Made by a program: the position numbers and the translations under genes. Under the pieces are notes generated by a model, which was not told where the DNA came from, ran no database searches, and worked only from the letters and a program-made list of their open reading frames with translations. DNA of 20,586 nucleotides from UBA6264 sp964531505 (GTDB lineage Bacteria; Patescibacteriota; Patescibacteriia; UBA2591; UBA6264), in the NCBI GenBank assembly GCA_964531505.1, contig CAZHDT010000011.1, positions 1 to 20,586 of the forward strand, given 5' to 3'. Positions 1-6,202 of this stretch are shown piece by piece. Numbering within the stretch: position 1 is the first letter of the stretch; each line of letters opens with the position of its first letter.

Positions 1-37
1 TCGAACTGATTGATAATGCGAGTTTGGAAAACAAAAA

Positions 38-109
38 AGGCCTGGAGGGGAATCGAACCCCTGGATAAGAGTTTTGCAGACTCATGCCTTACCACTTGGC
101 GACCAGGCC
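38..109 (-). tRNA. tRNA-Cys (anticodon GCA)
   Basis: Read on the minus strand, the sequence folds into a full cloverleaf. It has a 7-bp acceptor stem (GGCCTGG with CCAGGCC), an anticodon loop CTGCAAA giving anticodon GCA, and a T arm AGGGG-TTCGATT-CCCCT. The base after the acceptor stem is U, the discriminator typical of tRNA-Cys. The anticodon stem has a T-T mismatch at its first pair. CCA is not encoded: the next bases are a run of T, so a CCA-adding enzyme is required. The T run could also help end transcription. The 37 bases to the left, up to the window edge, show no recognisable gene. Confidence 0.95.
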
Positions 110-141
110 CTATATAACGATATAGGATAGTTTATATAATC

Positions 142-169
142 ATTTTAGCCTAAAAAAAGAGTTTGTCAA
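142..169 (-). promoter_or_regulatory. Predicted promoter of tRNA-Cys
   Basis: On the minus strand there is a perfect -35 box TTGACA (positions 164-169), a 16-base spacer and a -10 box TAAAAT (142-147). The start of transcription would lie about 25-30 bases before the tRNA 5' end at 109. It is the only perfect TTGACA box I noted upstream of a gene in this window. The assignment rests on sequence alone. Confidence 0.6.
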
Positions 170-195
170 ATCAAAATTTTATTTAGTTATAATTA

Positions 196-215
196 TTTTT
201 ACCAGTTTTTACCAG
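196..215. repeat. Tandem 10-bp repeat downstream of queA
   Basis: TTTTTACCAG occurs twice back to back between the tRNA-Cys promoter and the end of queA. It is followed by a short GC-richer stretch with a weak CAGG/CCTG pairing. On the minus strand the 3' side of that hairpin is not U-rich, so it does not look like a standard terminator for queA. No function is assigned. Confidence 0.5.
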
Positions 216-257
216 GTTCGGCCTGACACACTGAATAATTTTAACCCTAAAATAGAT

Positions 258-1292
258 TTAGATGATTAACATGGCGTCGCCAAAAGAATAAAAACGGTAT
301 TTTTTTTCAATCGCTTCTTGATATGCCTTTATAATAAATTCTCGGCCGGCAAAAGCGGAGACTAGCATTAAAAGTGAAGATTTTGGAATGTGAAAATTAG
401 TAATTAATCCATTAATAAATTTGAATTTATAACCCGGATAAATAAAATTCTTGACCCATTTTTGCCCCGATTCTATTTTATTATTTTGATAAAAATCTTC
501 TAAGGTTCGAGTGGTTGTAGTGCCGACAGCAATAATTCTTTGTCCGTTTTCCTTTTCTTGATTTAATTTTCTTGCTGTTGCTTTTGAAATTTCTCCCCAT
601 TCAGCGTGAATTTGATGTTCTTCAATCTGTTCTGTCCTTACTGGTTGAAAAGTTCCTAAACCCACATGAAGGGTAATAAAGTTAAAATTAATTCCTTGGC
701 TTTTTATTTTTTTCATCAATCTTTTAGTAAAATGAAAACCTGCAGTCGGGGCGGCCACTGAACCTGATTTTTTCGCATAAATTGTTTGATATTTTTTTAG
801 ATTTGAGTTTTTTTTTATGTATGGCGGAGTGGGGGCTTTTCCGATTTTATAAATTTCTTTAAAAAGGAGATCATTTTCAAGATTAAATTTTATTTCCCAG
901 GTTTGGTCAGAAAGTTTTTTTAAAATAACTCCCTGCAATTTTTTATTTAGAAATATTTTTGTTAATGGAATAATTTTTCCCTTAACCATAATTTCCCAAT
1001 TTCCATTTAATAAAGATTTTAATAAAAGAATTTCTATTTTTCCACCCCCAATGTTTTTATTTTTTTCAAAATTTATTTTTTGCCCAATTAATCTGGCCGG
1101 GATAACTTTTGAATTATTAGCTACTAAAATATCATTTGGTTGGAGATAATTTCCAAGATTAAAAAAGAAATCATGTTTGATTTCGTGAGTTTTAAGGTTT
1201 AAAATCATTAGTTTTGAGCGGTCTCTCGGTCTAATCGGTTTTTGAGCAATCAATTTTTGTGGCAACAAATAATCAAAATCAATCAATTTCAT
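258..1292 (-). CDS. queA: S-adenosylmethionine:tRNA ribosyltransferase-isomerase (QueA)
   Basis: QueA transfers and isomerises the ribosyl part of S-adenosylmethionine onto preQ1 at the wobble base of tRNAs with GUN anticodons, giving epoxyqueuosine. The 344-residue length is normal for the family. Family signatures are visible: the N-terminal FDYLLPQKLIAQ with the following RDRSKLM, APTAGFHFT near residue 181, HVGLGTFQPVR near 209, the GTTTTRTLE segment near 257 and NFHIPKSSLLMLVSAFAG near 299. The ATG start at 1292 gives the canonical N-terminus. It lies 14 bp after ftsX and is probably the last gene of the asnS-aspS-ftsX run. No tgt or queG is in the window, so the rest of the queuosine pathway must lie elsewhere or be supplied by salvage. 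Identity is secure. Confidence 0.97.
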   Translation of the reverse strand: MKLIDFDYLLPQKLIAQKPIRPRDRSKLMILNLKTHEIKHDFFFNLGNYLQPNDILVANNSKVIPARLIGQKINFEKNKNIGGGKIEILLLKSLLNGNWEIMVKGKIIPLTKIFLNKKLQGVILKKLSDQTWEIKFNLENDLLFKEIYKIGKAPTPPYIKKNSNLKKYQTIYAKKSGSVAAPTAGFHFTKRLMKKIKSQGINFNFITLHVGLGTFQPVRTEQIEEHQIHAEWGEISKATARKLNQEKENGQRIIAVGTTTTRTLEDFYQNNKIESGQKWVKNFIYPGYKFKFINGLITNFHIPKSSLLMLVSAFAGREFIIKAYQEAIEKKYRFYSFGDAMLII

Positions 1293-1306
1293 TTTTATCT
1301 TTTTAA

Positions 1307-2203
1307 CTATATTTTTAAGTATTTTTTTATAGCTAAAGCACTACCAATTAAAGAAACAAAAAATGAGAATGCCAAAAGAATAAGCCAAAATTGGATAGAA
1401 TTAGTCGTTAAATACTGAAAAAGATTAAATTCTGATTCCAAAAAAAGACCTAATTGGGGCTGGAAAAGATAACTTAAAAATAAAATAATTCCTCCGTTGA
1501 TTATCCACGCAGTAAAAGCATAATAAATGCCCTCAATTAAAAATGGGCTTCTAATCGTCCAAGCAGATGCTCCCACTAATCTCATAATTTTAATTTCTTT
1601 TTGACGGGATAAAGCGCCAAGTTTAATTGTGGTAAAAATTACCAAAATGGTAATCAAGGTAAAGATTCCACTGATAGCCAACCCACTTTTTGTTATTTTT
1701 TTACTAATTTGGTTAAAAGATTCAATTAATTTTTGATAATCGTAAAAATCTTGATTTTGAATTAATTCTTGATAAATGGGTTGTTCAATAATATCAAGCG
1801 CTTTCTGGTAAGCAGCGGGATTATGGAATTTTAAAGTAATAACCGCGCCTAAAGGATTTTCCCTAAGCTCTTCAAGCGATTTCAAGATTAGAGAATCATT
1901 TTGATGCTTGTTTTTAAAAATGACTAAAGAATCTTCAGCTGAAAGATATTTTACCTCTTTTATTTCTGATATATTTTCAAGTTCGGTCTTTAAAAGAGCG
2001 ACTTTATTTTGGTCAATGTTTTGTTTTAAATATATTCCCAAATCCATTTTATCATTAAAAGAATTTAGAACTTGCTGACCCGCAATATTAAAAATATAGA
2101 TTAAAGTTAAAGAAAAAAGCATTAAAATCATAATAATAATGCTGGTGAGAGTAAGCCAAAAATTTCTAAAATAATTTTGAGTAGCAAGTTTTAAAAACTG
2201 CAT
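1307..2203 (-). CDS. ftsX: Cell division protein FtsX (permease-like)
   Basis: FtsX is the membrane partner of the ATPase FtsE. In other bacteria the pair sits at the divisome and activates peptidoglycan hydrolases. From the start chosen here the protein is 298 residues: a TM helix near 15-40, an extracytoplasmic domain near 41-170, and three more TM helices near 173-196, 222-247 and 269-293. Between TM2 and TM3 is the basic loop RQKEIKIMRLVGAS, typical of FtsX. An open frame extends upstream to 2272, but that start would overlap aspS by 68 bases. The ATG at 2203 follows the aspS TAA by one base and begins with the family-like MQFLKLATQNYFRNFW, so I use it. No Shine-Dalgarno is evident, which suggests translational coupling to aspS. 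No ftsE is adjacent, which is unusual. Confidence 0.9.
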   Translation of the reverse strand: MQFLKLATQNYFRNFWLTLTSIIIMILMLFSLTLIYIFNIAGQQVLNSFNDKMDLGIYLKQNIDQNKVALLKTELENISEIKEVKYLSAEDSLVIFKNKHQNDSLILKSLEELRENPLGAVITLKFHNPAAYQKALDIIEQPIYQELIQNQDFYDYQKLIESFNQISKKITKSGLAISGIFTLITILVIFTTIKLGALSRQKEIKIMRLVGASAWTIRSPFLIEGIYYAFTAWIINGGIILFLSYLFQPQLGLFLESEFNLFQYLTTNSIQFWLILLAFSFFVSLIGSALAIKKYLKI

Positions 2204-2204
2204 T

Positions 2205-3614
2205 TTAGTTGGATTTTTTATTATTAATGATTTTAATGTGGACTTGCTCCAGTTGTTCCTGAGGTAGTTCACTGGGCGCTCCCATCATTAAATCTTTGGC
2301 GTCGGTAGTTTTGGCAAAGGGGATAACCTCTCTAATATTGGGTTCATTAGCTAAGATCATTATTAAACGGTCAAAACCTAATGCAATTCCGCCGTGGGGT
2401 GGGGCGCCATATTCAAAGGCTTCTAAAATGTGCCCAAATCTTCTTTTAATTTCTTTTTCTTCTATATTCAAAATTCTAAATATTTTTTCTTGCAATTCTC
2501 TTTTATGGATTCTAATTGACCCACCTCCAACTTCAAAACCATTGCAAATAAAATCATATTGTTCCGCTTTGACTTTTAAGGGGGCGGTTTCTAAAAGACC
2601 TAAATCTTGTTTTTGGGGAGATGTGAATGGATGATGAACAGAAACAAGCTTTTTTTCCGTTTCAGAATATTCGAAAAGAGGAAAATCTGTAATAAAACAA
2701 AAAGCTAATTCATTTGGGTCGTTTCTATCTTTTCTTAAGTCAGGTTTGTCTGAATGGTATTTTTCCATTGCTTCTTGATAAGCAATTCTAGGAAATGGTT
2801 TAAAAGATATTTTTTTTTCCGGCATAATTTTTTCAATCATTTCAGTAATCATTTTTTCAATTAAAGTCAAAATGTCTTGTTGAGAAATAAAGCTCATTTC
2901 CATATCCAATTGAGTAAATTCCGGTTGACGGTCTCCTCTACTATCTTCATCGCGAAAACATTTAGCAAATTGAAAGTATTTTTCAAAACCTGCGACCATT
3001 AAAAGTTGTTTGAATTGTTGAGGAGCTTGAGGGAGAACATAAAATTGTCCGGGATAAACCCTAGAAGGCACGATAAACTCCCGCGCTCCTTCCGGGGTGC
3101 CTTTTGTTAAAATAGGCGTTTCGATTTCTAAAAAATCTTCTTGGTCTAAAAAGTCCCAGATACATTTTTTTATTTTATGGCGTAAGATGATGTTTTTTTT
3201 CATTCTTTCATGTCGTAAATCCAAGTAACGATATTTTAAACGCAATTCTTCATTGGCTTGTTTTTCTTCATTTTTTATTTCAAAGGGAGGAGTTTTTGAT
3301 TCATTTAAAATTTTGACTTTTTTTGCCAGAATTTCCACCGCGCCAGTTTCCAAATCTTTATTTATTTGTTTTTGGGGTCGTTGATTAACAATCCCTTTTA
3401 TTTCTAAAACGAATTCTGGTCTAATATTTTTAATTAATTGTTTTGATTCCTCATCTAATTCTTGAGGGGCTAAAACAACCTGAATTAAGCCGGAACGATC
3501 GCGAAGATAAATAAAAACAATTTGGCCCAAGTCTTTTCGGTCATTGACCCAGCCAGTTAAAGTAATTTCTTGGCCAAGATAATTAATTGCTTCTTTATTG
3601 GAGAGCCTTTTCAT
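2205..3614 (-). CDS. aspS: Aspartyl-tRNA synthetase, bacterial type lacking the GAD insertion
   Basis: This class II synthetase charges tRNA-Asp. The N-terminal OB-fold anticodon-binding domain (about 1-105) contains GWVNDRKDLGQIVF. The catalytic domain carries the bacterial-type signatures SRVYPGQFYVLPQAPQQF (about 184-201), motif 2 FRDEDSRGDRQPEFTQLD (220-237) and motif 3 GGIALGFDRL (408-417), and the tail has the MMGAPSELP segment. At 469 residues it is over 100 shorter than usual bacterial AspRS. The missing part is the GAD domain: SDKPDLR (288-294) runs after about ten residues into CFITDFPLFE (306-315). Residue Leu29, in the DLG of the OB-fold, matches enzymes that discriminate against tRNA-Asn, in keeping with asnS nearby. 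The start at 3614 overlaps the upstream gene by 20 bases. Confidence 0.97.
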   Translation of the reverse strand: MKRLSNKEAINYLGQEITLTGWVNDRKDLGQIVFIYLRDRSGLIQVVLAPQELDEESKQLIKNIRPEFVLEIKGIVNQRPQKQINKDLETGAVEILAKKVKILNESKTPPFEIKNEEKQANEELRLKYRYLDLRHERMKKNIILRHKIKKCIWDFLDQEDFLEIETPILTKGTPEGAREFIVPSRVYPGQFYVLPQAPQQFKQLLMVAGFEKYFQFAKCFRDEDSRGDRQPEFTQLDMEMSFISQQDILTLIEKMITEMIEKIMPEKKISFKPFPRIAYQEAMEKYHSDKPDLRKDRNDPNELAFCFITDFPLFEYSETEKKLVSVHHPFTSPQKQDLGLLETAPLKVKAEQYDFICNGFEVGGGSIRIHKRELQEKIFRILNIEEKEIKRRFGHILEAFEYGAPPHGGIALGFDRLIMILANEPNIREVIPFAKTTDAKDLMMGAPSELPQEQLEQVHIKIINNKKSN

Positions 3615-3909
3615 ATTTATCTTTAAGTTGATTAATAATTGATTGGTCTCCTTCTAAATCGAAATTAAGACATTTTTTATTTTCTTCACTACTACCTATC
3701 AGCACATGGAAAAGATAATATTTTCTAATTTCAGGGATATTTTTTTCAAGGTTTTTTTGAAGGGGATATAATATTTTTGTATAGGCGTTTAGTGTCCCAA
3801 ATTTTTCTCTAATTTCTTTCATTAATTCCCTTAGTTCTGAAATTTTTTCTTTTTGTTCTGCAGTGAATTGTTCTTGAAATTTTTTTTCAAAATCGCTCAT
3901 CATATTCAT
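3595..3909 (-). CDS. Hypothetical 104-residue protein between asnS and aspS
   Basis: I do not recognise this family. The protein is highly charged and mostly predicted helical, with Lys/Glu-rich segments over residues 1-60 that could form a short coiled coil. A less charged YYLFHVLIGSSEENKKCLNF stretch lies near 64-83. It has no signal peptide or membrane segment. It starts 4 bp after the asnS stop and its end overlaps the aspS start by 20 bases, so it is almost certainly co-transcribed and translationally linked with both synthetases. Alternative ATGs lie at 3903 and 3900. The tight packing and balanced composition support a real gene. A role connected with translation is only an inference from position. 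Confidence 0.75.
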   Translation of the reverse strand: MNMMSDFEKKFQEQFTAEQKEKISELRELMKEIREKFGTLNAYTKILYPLQKNLEKNIPEIRKYYLFHVLIGSSEENKKCLNFDLEGDQSIINQLKDKYEKALQ

Positions 3910-3913
3910 ATTT

Positions 3914-5203
3914 TTATGGGTTTAATCTATTAATTAATCTTGGAAAAGGGATAGTTTCTCTTACGTGGTCCAATCCGCAAAGCCAAGCTACAGTTCTTTC
4001 CACGCCAATTCCAAATCCTGAATGAGGCACAGAACCATAGCGACGCAAATCAAGATACCATTCTAATGGCTTTTTATCCACTTTAAATTCTTTTATTTTT
4101 TGTTCTAGAATCTTTAAATCGTCAATTCTTTGAGACCCGCCAATTATTTCTCCATAGCCTTCTGGCGCTAAACAGTCGGCATTTAAAACTAATTTTGGAT
4201 TTTCTGGATCAGGTTTCATATAAAAAGCTTTTATTTTAGCGGGATATTTTTCAATGAAAACTGGTCGGTCAAACTGTTTTGAAATAATTGTTTCTTCATC
4301 GCCTCCCAAATCTTCACCGAATTTTGCTTTCAAGCCGTTTTTTTGGCAAATTTCAATTGCTTGATGATAAGTAATTCTAGGAAAAGGAGTTTTTATTTTT
4401 TTTAAAGACTCAATGTTTCTTTCTAAAAATAAAAGCTCAGTTTTTTTATTTTTTAAGACTTGTTCTACAATAAAAGAAATTAAATCTTCTTGAATTTTCA
4501 TATTTTCTTCATGGTTGACAAATGCCGCTTCGGCATCCATCATCCAAAATTCTGTTAAATGCCGACGGGTTTTTGATTTCTCTGCGCGAAAAGTTGGACC
4601 AAAATCGTAAACTCGTCCCAATGAATAAATCATGGCTTCAAGATAAAGCTGTCCTGATTGGGATAAGTAGGCTTTTGTGTCAAAATAGTCAGTGGAAAAG
4701 AGAGTGGTTGATCCTTCACAGGCTGTGGGCGTTAAAATGGGGGAGTCGGTTAAAATAAAATTTTCTTTTTTAAAAAAGGAACGAATTGCCCAGATGATTT
4801 CATCTCTAATTTTTAAAATAGTTGCTTGACGTTTTGATCTAATCCAAAGATGGCGATGGTCCATTAAAAAATCAACGCCATGTTCTTTTTTTCCAATCGG
4901 ATAGTCTTCCGCTAAACTGATTATTTCCAATTTTTCTACCTGCATTTCATAACCAAAAGGAGATCTTTTTTCTTTATGAATTTTTCCTGATATTTCTATA
5001 CTAGTTTCCAAAGTTATTTTTTTACAATTTTCCCAAGTTTTTTGGTCAACTTCGTTTTTTAAAACCACTCCTTGAATTTCTCCGCTTCCATCTCTAAATT
5101 GAACAAAGAAAATAGAACCAGAAGAACGGTAATTAAAAATCCATCCTTTAAGGATAACTTTTTTGTTCAAATGTTTTTTTAGGTCTTTTAAAAAAATGCG
5201 CAT
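3914..5203 (-). CDS. asnS: Asparaginyl-tRNA synthetase
   Basis: This class IIb synthetase charges tRNA-Asn directly with asparagine. The 429 residues are normal for the family. The OB-fold anticodon-binding domain is at the N-terminus (GWIFNYRSSGSIFFVQFRDG, about 20-39). The catalytic core has the ACEGSTTLF substrate loop (161-169), SQSGQLYLE (181-189), motif 2 FRAEKSKTRRHLTEFWMMDAE (205-225) and a C-terminal motif 3 with GFGIGVERTVAWLCG. EGSTTLF together with the AEKS form of motif 2 separate it from AspRS. It is the first gene of the synthetase run, 58 bp from the exchanger gene upstream. Its presence suggests the cell does not depend on the tRNA-dependent GatCAB route for Asn-tRNA. Confidence 0.97.
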   Translation of the reverse strand: MRIFLKDLKKHLNKKVILKGWIFNYRSSGSIFFVQFRDGSGEIQGVVLKNEVDQKTWENCKKITLETSIEISGKIHKEKRSPFGYEMQVEKLEIISLAEDYPIGKKEHGVDFLMDHRHLWIRSKRQATILKIRDEIIWAIRSFFKKENFILTDSPILTPTACEGSTTLFSTDYFDTKAYLSQSGQLYLEAMIYSLGRVYDFGPTFRAEKSKTRRHLTEFWMMDAEAAFVNHEENMKIQEDLISFIVEQVLKNKKTELLFLERNIESLKKIKTPFPRITYHQAIEICQKNGLKAKFGEDLGGDEETIISKQFDRPVFIEKYPAKIKAFYMKPDPENPKLVLNADCLAPEGYGEIIGGSQRIDDLKILEQKIKEFKVDKKPLEWYLDLRRYGSVPHSGFGIGVERTVAWLCGLDHVRETIPFPRLINRLNP

Positions 5204-5215
5204 AATTATGAATTT

Positions 5216-5221
5216 ATTATA
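5216..5221 (-). promoter_or_regulatory. Possible -10 box upstream of asnS
   Basis: A perfect TATAAT is found on the minus strand in the 58-bp gap between the exchanger gene and asnS. Transcription would start only a few bases before the asnS ATG, giving a near-leaderless mRNA. No good -35 box is found at the right distance. In such AT-rich DNA a chance match is quite possible. Confidence 0.3.
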
Positions 5222-5261
5222 ATTAAGGAATTAAATTTTAGTTTGAAGATTAAAAGCTTAT

Positions 5262-6200
5262 TTATTTTAGCAAAAATTGAATAATAATAAAAGTAAGATA
5301 AAGAAAAAAGAGAATAAATCCCTCTTGCCAAGAAATTCTTTTTTTAGTTTTAGAAAAAATAATAAAAATTAAATAACTAATAACTAAAAAAACGGCGCTC
5401 CCGGCCAGTAAAGAAGTATCCTTGATGATAATGGGATAAATAATGGCGGTAATTCCCAAAATAGCTGTTGAATTAACCACCAATGAACCTAAAATATTTC
5501 CTAAAATCATGTCTTTATGTTGGTTGTTGGCTGCCTTTATATTAAAAACCAATTCCGGCAATGAAGTTCCGATAGCCACTAAAAATAGCCCGACTAAAAA
5601 AAGAGGAATTTTTAATTCTGAAGCTAAAAGATTTGAGCTACGAACAATAATTTCCGAACAAGCCAGTAAAAGAATAATGCCGAGAATAAAAAGGAAGATG
5701 TTTTTAATTAGATATTTTTTCTTCGCCCCTTCAAATTTTTTAGAAAAATTTTTGCTTTGATAAAAAAGAATTAGATTATAGAGAATAAAGATAATTAGAA
5801 GAGCAAAGCCGTCAATTCTCGAGATATTTCCATCCATAGCTAATAAAATCGGGTAAATTAAAATAAGAAAAGTATAAATGATATTTTTTTGGCTGGCTTT
5901 TGTTTCAGTATTTATTCCCTTGGTTAGAACGATGCTTATCCCGAGAATTAAAGTTAAATTGGCGATATTTGATCCCAAGAGATTGCTTAATGAGAGAATC
6001 GGCGTTTTGTTGATTGCTGCAGAAATGCCGACAAAAAGTTCAGGTAATGAGGTGGCAATGCCGGCTAAAATGAAAGCGACCACAAATTCCGGAATATGAA
6101 AATATTGGGCTAAATAAGTTAAAGCCTTAATCACCCATTGGGCGCTTTTAATAAGGATAAATGAAGCGATAAGAATAAAGAAAATGTAAACAAAAGCCAT
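5262..6200 (-). CDS. Cation/Ca2+ exchanger of the CaCA superfamily (YrbG-like)
   Basis: This is a membrane antiporter expected to export Ca2+ (or another cation) in exchange for Na+ or H+. The 312 residues form about ten hydrophobic helices and show the two inverted alpha repeats of the superfamily. Repeat 1 is ATSLPELFVG followed by LGSNIANLTLILG; repeat 2 is GTSLPELVFN followed by LGNILGSLVVNSTAILG. The cation-binding glutamates are Glu54 and Glu216, equivalent in placement to those of the archaeal NCX structure. In repeat 2 the usual GSN is GSL. Its ATG lies 2 bp after the stop of the P-type ATPase gene, so the two are very likely expressed together. The transported ion is inferred from family and context. 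Confidence 0.92.
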   Translation of the reverse strand: MAFVYIFFILIASFILIKSAQWVIKALTYLAQYFHIPEFVVAFILAGIATSLPELFVGISAAINKTPILSLSNLLGSNIANLTLILGISIVLTKGINTETKASQKNIIYTFLILIYPILLAMDGNISRIDGFALLIIFILYNLILFYQSKNFSKKFEGAKKKYLIKNIFLFILGIILLLACSEIIVRSSNLLASELKIPLFLVGLFLVAIGTSLPELVFNIKAANNQHKDMILGNILGSLVVNSTAILGITAIIYPIIIKDTSLLAGSAVFLVISYLIFIIFSKTKKRISWQEGFILFFLYLTFIIIQFLLK

Positions 6201-6202
6201 AT

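Noticed and set aside
1..37. Partial gene or second tRNA at the left edge
   Set aside because: A GTTCGA-like T-loop can be read on the minus strand, but no stem pairing supports a tRNA. A plus-strand open frame runs on into tRNA-Cys and is not credible as a gene end.
2296..2634. Plus-strand frame of 112 codons over aspS
   Set aside because: It lies wholly inside the securely identified aspS on the other strand and has shadow-like composition. The same applies to frames at 4522-4758, 5443-5760, 5878-6099, 6705-7370, 7806-8078 and 19454-19792.
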